A stretch of 64,000 nt of DNA from Letharia columbiana (taxonomy: Eukaryota > Ascomycota > Lecanoromycetes > Lecanorales > Parmeliaceae), in assembly GCF_014066305.1 (NCBI RefSeq), contig NW_023501057.1:62001-126000 (forward strand), in the 5' to 3' direction. A program made the translations under genes and the position numbers. The notes beneath the pieces are model-generated. The model saw only the letters and a program-made list of their open reading frames with translations, did no database searches and had not been told where the DNA came from. Positions 46,501 through 59,031 of this stretch are shown piece after piece. Numbering within the stretch: the stretch's first letter is position 1; every line of letters starts with the position of its first letter.

Positions 46501-49500
46501 ATATATTAATAAAATATTAGAGAAAGACTATATTAGATTAAATACTTTTTTTTATATAATATTTATTCTAATTATAAAGAAACTCGATAGAGAATTTAAA
46601 TTATACGTAAATTATAGAGCTCTTAACGTATTTACTATTTCTAATTAAAATACTTCTTTATTAATTAAAAAGATCTTCGCTAAATTATACGCGGCGAGAA
46701 TATATAATAAATTCGATATTATAGCCACTTTTAATAAAATTAGAGTAAAAAAAAATTATAAAAAAAAATTATATTTCTTACTCGATATAGTGTATTCGAA
46801 TATATAGTAATATTTTTTAGATTATATAATATCTCTATTACTTTTAGAATATTTATTAATAATATCTTATACGAATATTTATATATATTCTATATTATCT
46901 ATTTAAACGATATTCTTATTTATAATAATATTAAAAATAAGTATATTTAATATATAGAAAAGATATTAAAAAAACTTTAATAAGCTAGTCTCTATCTTAA
47001 TATTAATAAATATAACTTTTATATTATTAAAATTAAATATCTAGAATTAATTATTATAATAAAAAAAGTAAAAATAAATATAAAGAAAATTAAGATTATT
47101 ACTTAATAAAAGAAATCTAGATATATTAAAGATATATAAGTATTTTTAGAATTCGCTAATTTCTATTAAAAGTTTATTACGAGATATTCTAAAATCGCTA
47201 TATTTTTAACGAATTTTATTTATATTTAATAGAAGAAAGACTTTATCTATTTGTAGACTTAAGAATATTCTAAATAACTCGCTTTTAAAATATTTAAAAA
47301 AGCTTTTACTACTATCTTTATACTTACTTACTTTAATTTAAATAAAAAGACTTAATTAAAAATAAATGCGTCTAATTTTATAATTATTATTATTCTATTA
47401 TAAGAAGATAAAAACGAAGTACTTAAATTTATAATATTTCTTTTTAAAAAAATATCTTCTATAGAGTATAATTACGATATTTATAATAAGAAACTTATAA
47501 TTATAATATAGACTTTCGAGAAATAATATTCTAAGCTAGTTAATACTCTTATCGAGAATCTTATTAAAGTTATTTTAGATTATAAGAATTTATAATACTT
47601 TATATTCTCTAAATAATTTAATTCTTATTAAGTAAAATAAATAAAGTTTCTTTTCGAATTTAGTTTTCGTATTATTTATTATCTAGAGAAGTAAAATATT
47701 AAATCTAATAGTCTTATTTAACGAGTAAAAGATCTATTTAAAAATGAGAATAACGATTATATCTATTATTAATATTATATAATTCTTAAAAAAAAATCTT
47801 AATAAAGATATTAAAAATATTATATATCTTACTATTATACTTTTAGATAATATAAAAAAAAATATTATCTCTCTAACTATAATATTATATAAATTTAGTA
47901 AATAAAATAGTATTAATAGTAAAAAGTCTAATAAAGAATTATTATTAAAAGTCTTAATAAAGACTTCTTAAGAGGAGTTTTTAGAAGAATTAAGAGAAAT
48001 CTCTATTATTAATACTTTTAAGCTATTATATTAAATAAAAAATACTTATAATTATAATAATATCGCTTAAGAAATTATTTAATTAAAGATATCTAGATAG
48101 AGAAAGCTATTATTTAAAATAATTAAAAATAATCTTAAATTAGAATTAAGTAATTATTATCTTTATAATAGATTATTATATATTAATAATAGATTATATA
48201 TATTAAATATTTTCGAATTACAAATTAAGATTATTAGAGATATTTATAATTCTTTATTTAAAGATTATATTAATAGATTATTAATCTATAATAGATTAAG
48301 TAAATACTACTATTAACTAAGAATAACGAATTTTATTATCCACTATATTAAGAGCTACTATATTTATAAAAGATTTAAAACTTATAGAAAAAATAAATAA
48401 AATCTTTTTAAACTTCTTCTTATTTTTAAATAATATTAATAAGATATTTTTATTAACTTTATTATATTATTATCTATCTATCTTAGATATAAATACTTTT
48501 ATTAATATATTATAATAATTATAAATAGACTTAATAAGAAGAAGAAATTTATTTTCTTAAACTTCTTAAAAGTAAAGATAGTAGTTTAAGCTTTTATCGA
48601 ATTTATATAGCGAGAAGAAGAATATCTATTTACTATTATCTCAAATCGAAATACTTAATTTATAATATATTTCTAAAGAAAACTATATAAAAGAATTAAA
48701 TTTAAATTTAAACTCTTTACTATATTTTATCTTAAAATTAATAAATAAATAGAGAACGCTAACGCTATTCTAAAATAATATCTTAAAATTTATATTAATT
48801 ATAATTAAGATAATTAGATAAATTTATTACTAATAATAGAATTCGAAACTAACTTCGATAAGAACGCCTTATTAGATATATTACTATTTCTTCTTATTAA
48901 AAAATATATTCCCCGCTTAAAAATAAAATCTTTTATCCTCTAAAATTAATTCGTTAATTAAAAAATAAAGAGAGATATTAAATTAACTAATAGATTTATT
49001 AAGAAAATAAATATTATAAGAGATTATTTAAGAAGTTAATTTAAATAATTATAAGCTTTATAAAAGAAGTAAGCTAATCGTTATCGACTCTTAATATTAA
49101 AATTTAAAATTAGAAATATAATTATACTTAATAAAAGAAATATTAAAATTATACGCTTTAGCAAATTATTAAATTATAAGAATTTCGAATTATTTAAAAT
49201 TATTAAAGCTTTAAATAATTTCGCTTATAAGTTAAAACTTTTAACTTTTATAAATAATATTTACTTTATCTTTTATCTATAACTATTATATCTTAATAAT
49301 AATAATTTACTATTAAAATAAATTAAATCTTTATCGCCTTCTATCGATATTAATAAAGAAGATAAAATTATAATATTAAAGAAATAGTTTAATCTAAATT
49401 AAATAAATAAAAAATAATTTCTTAACTAGTAAAAGAGAATATCTAATATATAAAATTAGATATAAAAACTCTAAAATTAAAGAAAACTTATTCTAATAAC

Positions 49501-49793
49501 TATTTATAAATATAGTAAAATATTTAAATCTAATAATAGACTTCTATTATTATTATCTTAAGGCCGCTAACTCTTATTCTTTATTTAAAAAACCTTCGAA
49601 ATAATCTTCTCTATTAGCGCTATTAATCTATAATAGCTATATTAATTTATAAAAAAATCTTAAATCTATTATAAAATATTAAGTTAATATATCTAAAGAT
49701 ATTACTTTATATACGCCTAGATATACTTTTTATAAGATCGATATCTACTATATAATAGTTATCGCCGAAGTTTTAAATTAAAGAAGAGAGTAA

Positions 49794-49975
49794 TATTACG
49801 ATTTTAATAATCTTATTAATCTTACTTATATTATAGCCTAATTAAGCTTAGCGTATTAAGGCCTTTCGATCTTTCTATCTTACTATAAAGTTTATACTTA
49901 TAATAATTCTATATAGATAGTATTCTCTTTATACTATAATATAGAGTTATTATATATACTATTAAGTCTCTAATA
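49794..49975. repeat. Gypsy-2 right LTR
   Basis: 182 bp, preceded by the polypurine tract AAAGAAGAGAGTAA. Confidence 0.88.
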
Positions 49976-52900
49976 ATTCTTAATTATATATATATCGATA
50001 TATTCGCTATTTAATTCTAATTAATTAAAAATAAGAATTATTTAATATTATTAACGTAATTATTTATTCTCGAAATTAATTAATTTATATCTAATTATTT
50101 ATATAAATATATTTATCTTAATATTCTAAGATTTAGATTAATAAATAATCTTTATATTAAATTCTAATAATATATCTAAATATCGAGCTTAACGTCGATT
50201 AAAATTTCTTCTTTTAATAAAATATATTAATTTCTTATAATTAATAAAGATTTTAATAAAAACGTTTATATATTTTAACTTAAGGCGTTAATATTCTAGA
50301 TAGCGAATAATTATTAATAATTTTTTATTATAAATTTAATAGTTATACTTAGTTGAGGTTAGATTTTTATTATAAAAAACTACTAAGTAAAGTACTCTCT
50401 TATTATTATATTAGAAAAAAATATCTTTATTAATATAGTCGAAAGAGTTAGTTTTTAAAATAGTTTTCTTTATTTTATCGAAATAATATAGAATTAGAGC
50501 TTTAATAATAGCGACTTTTAAAAGATAAAACATTTTTTAATATATTAAGAATTAATTAAATATAATCTTCTTTATTATAAATTTTATTATAAATTTAACT
50601 ATTTTAGAGAAGTCTCTAATAAATTATTAGTAAAAATTATAAAATCTAATAAAGATTTATATCTCTTTAAGATTAATAGATATAATTTATTTAATAATTA
50701 TCTAGATTTTAATAGAGTTTATTTATAACCTATTTATAGATATTAATAGATTTAGAAATTTAATTTTTTAAATATAAAATTTATATTTAAGAATATTTAT
50801 TTAAAGATCGATATCTTTTAATTTCTAAAGAATTTATCTAATATATTAAATATATTTCTTTTTTATCTTATTATAAATAAATATATTATCGAGATAGATC
50901 TAGTAGAAATTATTTAAATACTTAAATAGAATATTATTTATATATTATTAATATATAGCTAGATCGTTAATTAGATCGAAGAAAAATATTCGATATTTAT
51001 ATATTTTAAGAGAGATAATAAAAGTAATAAAATTCTCGCTATCGAGATATATACGTAGTTTATTAAACGCGACTATAATATCTAATCGAGTAAGATATTT
51101 ATATTCTTAAATTCTTATTAAAATCTTATCTATTAATAGAATTAAATATTAATTTCTTTTAATAATAGCGTTTAGTTTTTAATAATCTATATAAAAATAT
51201 AACTCTTTATTCGACTTTTTCGCGAATAAAATAAATAAGATATATAATATATAATTTAATATTATAAATTTCTTCTTTAGATATTTATTTAAATACTTCT
51301 TTATCTATTCTAATTTATATTCTATTATTAAATAGATTCTACTTTTTAAAAATTTCATTTTATTAAAGCTAATATTAAATTTTAATTTATAATTATAAGA
51401 ATAATATAGAAAAAATATATACGTCTTAATTTTATTAAAAATATTAAGATAATTATAATACTTTATAGATAGCTTATATTTTATCTTCTTAAAATTAATC
51501 TCGTTAATATTATTAATTTAAATAGAATAATTAAAATTAAAATATCTTTTATATTTCTTTTCTAAGTTATAAAGATAGAGTTTATTAATTAATATATAGA
51601 AATCGCGAGATATTCGAGTAATAAGAGATATATATAATATTAACGAGTTATTATAAATTTTATTTATTATTAATATAAATAGTTTTTTTTTTTTTTTATA
51701 AGTTAGTTAATAATAGATCGCTATATTAATCTTAGCGATATTAATAAACTTAAACTTTTTATTATTCTTATTCTTATTTAATAAGAAGATATTTAAATTA
51801 ATTTTATTATTATAAATAAGTAGAAAAGAGCTTTATCGTTTTAGTATAATAGATAAGAAAATAAATAATATAGATAATTAAAGCTTCGAAGTTAATAGAA
51901 AAGAGAGTTCGTCTATTATTAATATTTAATTATTATTATATTTATATTAATCGAATAGAAAGAGTATTTTATCTTATAATATATTTAGAACTATCTTATA
52001 TTTATTTATTTGAGATTTTTTAATTATTATATCGTATTTTAATAATATAATTAATATTAAATATATTTCTTCTTAATAATCTTTTATTTTTATTATAGAA
52101 AATAAATAGTATATAATTAATCGTTTTATAATCTAGTCGTTATAATCTTTTAATAATTTAGATTATAATAATAAAAGTAATTTTAAATATAAGACTTTAT
52201 ATATCGCTAGAATTAAAAACTCGTTTATAATTATATAAGTATTAATATATTTATTATCTATAAGAGAGTTTTAAAGTAAATACTCTTTCTTTTATAAAGA
52301 TAGCGTAATTTATATATAAAAAGAACGACGTGCTAGAGCGTTATTAAGAGTATCTATTAAATATACTTTATAAGTATCTCTTATTATAACTTTAAAAGAG
52401 ATTATTCGTTTCTCGAATTCGATAAAGAATTATCGCTATTTATAATATCGACGTTATCGATTTTAAATTCTTCGTTTATATTTATTATATAAAGTTATAC
52501 TTTCTCGAAGGCTTTTTTATTAATCTTAATTTAAATAGTTATTATATAGATATTTCGATAGTAATCTTTCTTATTATAATTATAGTATATAAATTTTCTT
52601 AGCTTTAAATTAATCTTAATATTTAAAAATATAGTAATCGTAATCTTAATAATAGATATAAGATATATATTAATCGTAATTCGTATTATAGTTAGCTTAA
52701 TAATAGTTTTTATAAACTCTATATCTTTATATCTAATACGATATAAATTATTTAATTTTTAAAGATATTTCTTTATAGCTTTTAAGATAATAAACTTCTT
52801 TATAATATTCTATAACTTTCTTAAAAAAATTCTTAATTTCTTTAAAAGATAATTCTTTAATAAAAGAGTTTCTTTAATATTAAGAATAATAATTAATCGA

Positions 52901-54261
52901 ATAAAGTTTAAATAGAAATTAATAAAAAATTAAGTCTCTTATTATAGAATATTTATATTACGCTATATATTATTATATCGATTTAAATTTTTATAAATAT
53001 TAATTAACTCGTTTATAATCTTATTTATAAATTAATATAGATTAATAAAGTTTCGAAGTTTTTTATATATAATATATTATATAGTTTTATTATCGAGTTA
53101 TAAGATTATATAAATTATTTTAAAGTCTTTAATAAAATAATAATCGCTATTAATCTTAAATTTTTATTTTATTCTAGAGAATTAATTATTCTAGATAGAG
53201 TTATTATCGTTAATAAATAAAGATAAATCTAAGATCTTAATTAATTTATCTTTTAAATATTTAAATATATATTTCTTCTCGATTAAGAATAGTTATAAGT
53301 CTTTTATCGATTATAAATTAAGATTATTAACTTTTCGCTATAGAAAAGTTATATTCTTCTAAAAACTTCGAGCTAGTTAATTTATCTTCTCGATTATTCT
53401 CTAAATTTAAAATAAATTATTTATAATTAGATTCTTTTTTATTATAATAATATAATATCGAATAGTAATCTTTCGAAAATCGTCTTACTTTTAATAAATC
53501 TTATTTAATATAATTATAAATTTATCGAGTTAGTATTTAATTTAATATTATAATTATAGACTATTAATAATATCTTAAGATATATTTATCGAGTTTATCT
53601 TATTAGAGATATTATCTAATAAAATTAATATTTATTAAAACTTAGTTTACTCTAATAAAGTTTTAATTTAATTTATTTTTTTAATATTAGACTTTATTAT
53701 AAGAAAGAAGAAAAAAGAGTTTAAAGAGAAATTTAAATATTTTAAAAGAATAGATATTAGAAATATTAGGCCGATTAGAGAATAATAAAACCTCTTTAAA
53801 ATATTTTAAAATTATTCGATATTAAGAAAAAAAGTTTTTTATTATAAAGCTCGAAATAAGAATATTTCTTTACGAGAGCTTAATATATTTATCTTTTAAT
53901 TATTTAAGATATTAAGAAGACTATAAGTACTTTAAATAGTATTTTTTCGAGTATACTTACTTTCTCTAGAGAGTCTCTTATCTTATAAAGAAGTTATATA
54001 TAAGAAAGCTTAATATATATCTATAAGATAATATTAGCTATTTCTTTCGATTCGCTAACTATACGAATAGTTTAATATCTTATTTATCTCTCGACTATTA
54101 TTTATCGAGTTCGATTCGCTTTAAAATCGAATTATTTATTTAATAGACTTATTTAGAAATATAATAATTTAATTTAATTTCTTATTAAAGTCTCTACTAG
54201 CGCGTTTCTTTAAATTTATTCGCTAAGATAAATAAAATAAGTAAGTTAACTTTAATTATAG

Positions 54262-54443
54262 TATTAGAATTAATATAAATATAATATTAATATAAATATA
54301 TTAAATAAGATAATTAAGATATCGAATTATATAGATAAAAGAAAGATATTAAATAGTAGATAATATCTCTATTAAGATACGCTAGACTCGAATAAGTAAG
54401 AGAGCTAAGTAGTATATTAAGAATATAGAGTACGCTCGTAATA
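54262..54443. repeat. Gypsy-3 right LTR (5' LTR)
   Basis: 182 bp, ending TACGCTCGTAATA where the intact family member ends TACGCTCGTAACA. Confidence 0.88.
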
Positions 54444-54448
54444 ATATC

Positions 54449-54757
54449 GCTTATTAAAGTTCGCTTATTAAAGTTCGCTCGATAGTCTTAATTAAAAAAT
54501 AGATATATATTATTTAATTTTAAAATAACTTTTTTATCTTCTATTAAAATTTTAAGATTTTTCTTTTAAATTATAGAACGTAATATAGACTTTTAGATAA
54601 AAAAAGAATTACTAAATTTAGTCTTATAGATATTTAAAGGTAAGGAATTTAAATATTACTTATTAAAGATCGCTTATTAAAGATCGCTTATTAAATTTAC
54701 TCGATAGCCTTAATTAAAAAAAAATTATAAATTTAATTTATAAATCTTTACTCGTTA
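54449..54757 (+). repeat. Unknown 0.6-kb repeat, copy A continued (3' part)
   Basis: Continues copy A exactly after the ATATC target duplication: CGCTTATTAAAGTTCGC, then the second tandem unit, then the 3' end ATAAATCTTTACTCGTTA. Joined with 40128-40420 it is about 600 bp, like copy B. Confidence 0.8.
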
Positions 54758-55036
<279 letters not shown>

Positions 55037-55045
55037 TAATATATA

Positions 55046-55225
55046 TAATAGAATAAGATAGAGCTAAGCTTAAAAATCTTAAATTTATATATATAGTTAA
55101 TTATTAATTTAGAATTATTACGCTTTTTAATTAGATCGGCTAAATTATCGCGGGTAAATAAATTAGCGTTCGCAACTATCAAAATCTCGCTCTCCTACGC
55201 CTCCCTTATTAAAAAAATAGATATA
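55046..55225 (+). repeat. Unknown 0.6-kb repeat, copy D (5' part, split by mariner)
   Basis: Starts TATAATAGAATAAGATAGAGC and is collinear with copy B up to the GTGTAC site, where the mariner element entered at TA. It continues at 58777. Confidence 0.78.
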
Positions 55226-55884
55226 TAGAGATCTATATCGAAAGTTCTACATATACGCTAAAACTCTTAATATTCTTAGTATTCTTCGATAATTTAATAA
55301 ATTTCTTAAATAGCTTTATTTTTCTTAATAATTCTTTATATAACTATATATATACTTATTAACTCGCTTATTTAAATTATATAGTCGTATATTCCCTTTA
55401 AAACGACTTTTTCTATACTCGTTATCGTCTTTTAAACGAATAACTTCGATAATATATCTAGATATACGTTCTATCTACTTCTAAATCCTCTCTTATAAAA
55501 GCTTATATTTCTAATAATAAGTTTATCGCTTTTTAGTCTCTTTTCAAGTTATTAATAAATCGTTTCGAGTAGTACGTCGCTTTATCTAAGGCTAATATAA
55601 CTTAATATAATTTAGATTTAACGAGTTTCTATATTATAATAATCTAAGTATATCTATAGATATAAAGATTAATTTCTAAAACTTTAAGATATAGACTAAG
55701 ATCTTATCTTCTATAACTACTATATTAAGTCTATTTTCTTTATATTTTTAAATAAATTTTAGAAGTAATAGAAGGAGAATCTATATCTAATTAGCGAAAG
55801 AAGTTAAAGAATTTAGAGAAATATATATAAATAAACCTTCTTCTAATAGCGATATTAGTTAATTTCTTCTTTCTTTTCTATAAT

Positions 55885-56050
55885 TGTCAGGACCAGCATA
55901 GGTGCGATACCAGTATGGGTGAGGTAGAACGAGGATAATAAGGCTACCGAACTATGTATGTAGGAAGGAGGCATGATATAGTAGGGGATGCCTCCTGCCA
56001 AGGCACTAGGCCATAGGGCTGAGTAGTGTGTCAAGGGTACGCTCGTAACA
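55885..56050. repeat. Left LTR (3' LTR) of the young element
   Basis: 166 bp, TGTCAGGACCAGC ... TCGTAACA. Confidence 0.92.
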
Positions 56051-56399
56051 CTACCCCCCCCCTCTCAAATAGCCATGGCCCCCATGGCTGGTAGACCGGA
56101 GATGCAGGCCCATTGCTTGCCTTGTATCTCCAAACATGCATAGCCCTTGCCCGTTCTGACTGGAGAGGATTTGCCGAGGTGTAGCGGTAGCAGTCGAAAA
56201 CATCGGATGGTTTCAATTCGTTCAAAAACACCACATCCGAGGTTTTGCCGGATCGCATGCTGGTCTTGACTGTGCCATCCATCCCCTGCCACAGAGATCC
56301 TGGAGATGTTGGCTATATCTTGCCTGCGTGCCAGCAAGATTCTCCGAGTTCTTCTCCTTGCCCAGTCTGCTTGTCATAGTCCTCCATTTTTTTGCCTTC

Positions 56400-56595
56400 A
56401 ACACCTACTGGCAGCCCGGCCTGGGAGCTTCACTGTAGATTTGCCCTGCGTCTCCCATGCTCTTGCCATCAAGTCCATCGGTAGAATTGAAGAAAATCCA
56501 ACGCATGCATATGTCATCCTCCAACACCTGTTGGCAGCCTGGCCTGGGAGCTTCACTGTAGATTTGCCCTGTATCTCCCATGCTCTTGCCATCAA
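56400..56595. repeat. Two 75-bp direct repeats in the young element
   Basis: Copies at 56400-56473 and 56521-56595 share TGGGAGCTTCACTGTAGATT and CTCCCATGCTCTTGCCATCA. They are separated by 47 bp and give repetitive minus-strand frames that are probably not genes. Confidence 0.85.
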
Positions 56596-56870
56596 AAGTC
56601 CATTCTCCGTTCCATTCCATCTCCTTTGCCTCAACTCGTAGCCATCTTGCTTCGTAGTGCTATCCATTGCATCCATCCGCCTTGTAAGCCTACCGCTTCG
56701 ACTGCCGGTACCCCGTAGGCCTACCCGTCCTAAGCTGCCATAGCGAGTACTCAGCAGTCAATGACCTGACTGACATAGACCACTTCCGTAAACTCATGCA
56801 CTTGTCGATTCGTAGGGTCTGGTAGGGAGGTAGGAGGCTGGGTTGAATCGAATGTGTTGAATGCCATTTG

Positions 56871-57045
56871 GTAGCAGGCTCACTATGTGTGTTGTCGACA
56901 TGCCCAGTGAAGAGGTCGAATCGTAATCGTGTTGCCGGGTCTGTTCCCGTCGCCATTGTAGCAGGCTCACTGTGAGTGTGTTGTCGACATGCTCAGTGAA
57001 GAGGTCGAACGTTTGCTGCCGTTGTAGCAGGCTCACTGTGTGTGG
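56871..57045. repeat. Three diverging repeats led by GTAGCAGGCTCACT
   Basis: Copies start at 56871, 56957 and 57024. The first two also share GTTGTCGACATG and CAGTGAAGAGGTCGAA; the third is cut short. Confidence 0.85.
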
Positions 57046-57403
57046 GGTTTGTGACGATTTCTTTCTATTATCAATTCGCTAGTCGTACGAATAGTCCCTG
57101 TGCCTTATTTATCCCTCGCCCACTGTTCTGGCGAGGCCGTTCCGCTGTCCCGTTAGGCTCTTTGGAATCGAGTTACCCGTCTGGTGGGCTTACCCAGGGA
57201 TACGATGGCTCAACTTGGTTTCTTGCCAAAGCCCCTGCCAGCGCGTTTTTTTTGAATTCGTCCGCTAATCCGAATGGAAGGGGGTAGGTCTTTGGTAGCT
57301 GTTTAGTCACTCTGCTATCCTCGAGTGTGTGACTGGGAACCCAGTCACATCTTGTCCGTTTAAGTTTCTCTTCGCCGGGGGGTACGAAGGAGCCTTATTA
57401 TAA

Positions 57404-57569
57404 TGTCAGGACCAGCATAGGTGCGATACCAGTATGGGTGAGGTAGAACGAGGATAATAAGGCTACCGAACTATGTATGTAGGAAGGAGGCATGATATAG
57501 TAGGGGATGCCTCCTGCCAAGGCACTAGGCCATAGGGCTGAGTAGTGTGTCAAGGGTACGCTCGTAACA
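57404..57569. repeat. Right LTR (5' LTR) of the young element
   Basis: 166 bp, same sequence as the left LTR in my reading. Confidence 0.92.
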
Positions 57570-58776
57570 ATAATAGTAACTTTCTTAGTTTCTACTATAA
57601 ACCTTTATTAAGACTTTACGCTAGAAAGATTATATAAGTTTATACATTTTATATCGATCTAGAGTTCTTACTATAATTTAATTTTAGACTTTAAGACTTT
57701 ATTAATAGCAGCTAGTTTCTAAGTATATTTTTTTTTTTTAATTATTATTTCGACCTTTTAAATATAATATAGACTCTTTTTATCGTATAAGAAATATCTC
57801 TAAAATATAAACTCTATAGCGTCTATAAAACGACGTCGAATAGCGGATTTAATATAGATCTTATCGGGCTAACGCTATTATCGTATTTATTCTCGTTAAG
57901 AGTTTAAGACTATATTAATCTTATCGATCTAGATTATATTCTTTTAATTTTCTATAATTTAATCTTTATATTATAAAGCGAATTAATAATAAGCTTTTAT
58001 TTAAGTTATTAAAAAAGGCGGATTTTTAATAGTTTTAACTAATCGAAAGTTATTATATTTAAGTACTCGTAGAATTATTATTAAAAAGATTTCTTACTTA
58101 GTAGCTAGTATAAAAGAGATTTTTTTATAATTATAGCGATTCTTTCGTATAGCGGCTAAAATAGTATTTTTAAGCTCGGGCGTAATAATAGAGAATCGTC
58201 TAGATCTAGAAGTATCGAATATATATAATAATAATAGCTTTTTAGATATAATAGAATTATATCCTCTATTACGAGCTTATTATTTTAGACGATTAACGAT
58301 TTAATAAGAGATTTCTATAATAATCGTAACGATCTTCGCTATAATACTATATTCGATTAAAGTAAGTATTTAAAGTCTAATTTCATCGTTATAATTAATA
58401 CTTTAAGTATTAAATATATTAGAATTAGAGAGTAATAAGAAGATATTTACTTATTATACTAGATATATATTAAATATATATTAAAATTCTTTATATTCTT
58501 CTTCTATTTCTCTATTCTTCTATTAGCGTAAGTATATATAATATTAATATCGCTATTATCGCTATAATATATATAGTAATATTATAATTATATATCTTAT
58601 ATATATATAATAATATCGCTATTATATATTATATATATATATATTATATATAGTAAGTATTAATATCGCTACTATATAAAGTATTAATATTTAAGATATT
58701 AAGAATATTTACTAAGAATACTAAGAATACTAAGAGTTTTAGCGTATGTGTAGAACTTTCGATATAGATTTCTATA

Positions 58777-59031
58777 TATTATTAACACATAGAATTACTT
58801 TCTTATTTTCTATTAAAATTTTAAAATTTTATTTTAAAATTTTAAAGCGCTATTTGCGCTTTTCGAATTTTTAAGAATTTTGAAATTTAGTCTGATAATT
58901 ATTAAAGCGTAAGGAATTCAAATATCGCTTATTAAAGTTCGCTTATTAAAGATCGCTTATCTACTTACTCGATACTCGATAGCTCTAATTAAAAAAATAA
59001 CTATAAATTTAATTTATAGGCCTTTACTCGT
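58777..59031 (+). repeat. Unknown 0.6-kb repeat, copy D continued (3' part)
   Basis: Resumes copy D after the mariner TA site: TATTATTAACACATAGAA, then CAAATATCGCTTATTAAAG, and ends with GGCCTTTACTCGTA. It seems to lack one of the two tandem units. Confidence 0.75.

Larger units (their letters stand above)
43416..49975 (+). mobile_element. Gypsy-2: RIP-degraded LTR retrotransposon nested in Gypsy-3
   Basis: LTRs 43416-43597 and 49794-49975 (182 bp each, start TATTACGA from TGTTACGA, end CTAATA from CTAACA). A purine tract AAAGAAGAGAG precedes the right LTR, so the element reads plus. RT is readable at 46480-46960: LEKDYIRLNTFFY, FKLYVNYRALN, LYAARIYNKFDIIATFN, then YLNDILIYNN at 46900. Integrase runs over about 48288-48780 (LSKYYY ... 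CKRSK-like YKRFKTYRKNK; DIFINFI). Total length is 6560 bp. Frames carry many TAA/TAG stops. TSD is not recognised; the flanking bases GTTAT and ATTCT do not match. Confidence 0.87.
40421..54443 (-). mobile_element. Gypsy-3: RIP-degraded LTR retrotransposon hosting other insertions, TSD ATATC
   Basis: LTRs 40421-40602 and 54262-54443 (182 bp each) are flanked by ATATC on both sides (40416-40420, 54444-54448). Minus-strand frames show RT with YLDN (normally YLDD) at 50886-50897, RNase H at 49976-50400 (AFYSKNL-like: VFYNKNLTSTKYNY), the H2C2 region at 43190-43400 and the integrase core at 42300-42550 (KTKASRNREYS; INFIIDL). Coding order is continuous once Gypsy-2 (43416-49975) and repeat copy B (42559-43173) are removed, leaving about 6.8 kb, normal for Gypsy. 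The purine tract next to the left LTR (minus AAAGAAGAGAAG) fits this orientation. Its LTR is the degraded form of the intact LTR at 55885. Confidence 0.88.
55885..57569 (-). mobile_element. Young non-autonomous LTR element with identical LTRs, TSD ATAAT
   Basis: 1685 bp. The 166-bp LTRs (55885-56050, 57404-57569) are identical by eye, and the target ATAAT is duplicated (55880-55884, 57570-57574). It sits in the degraded mariner and has normal GC. A C-rich stretch right of the left LTR (CTACCCCCCCCCTCTC, 56051-56066) is a perfect polypurine tract on the minus strand, so the element reads minus. No gag or pol. The 57055-57290 part matches, in mutated form, the Gypsy-3 leader at 54040-54240, so it is a deletion derivative of that family. 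Inside are a 75-bp repeat in two copies (56400, 56521) and a GTAGCAGGCTCACT-led repeat in three (56871, 56957, 57024). Confidence 0.92.
55226..58774 (-). mobile_element. RIP-degraded Tc1/mariner transposon, TSD TA
   Basis: Inverted repeats of about 60 bp, both starting TAGARATCTATATCGAAAG inward, lie at 55226-55287 and 58713-58774, with TA on each side (55224-55225, 58775-58776). Without the inserted LTR element and its duplicated target, length is 1859 bp, normal for fungal Tc1/mariner. The minus strand (58200-57740) encodes a broken transposase: AAIRKNRYNYKKISFI, then IIQIDKINIVLNS where TDE is expected, then AIRRRFIDAIEFIF-stop-RYF and YDKKSLYYI, a layout known from fungal DDE/D transposases. 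TDE to IDK and W to stop are RIP-type changes. Confidence 0.87.

Noticed and set aside
43411..49980. GTTAT / ATTCT as target duplication of Gypsy-2
   Set aside because: The two 5-mers differ by a transversion as well as transitions, so RIP does not explain the mismatch.
56398..56676. Minus-strand repetitive frame in the young LTR element
   Set aside because: The similarity of its two halves comes from the 75-bp DNA repeat; no Gag or Pol motif.
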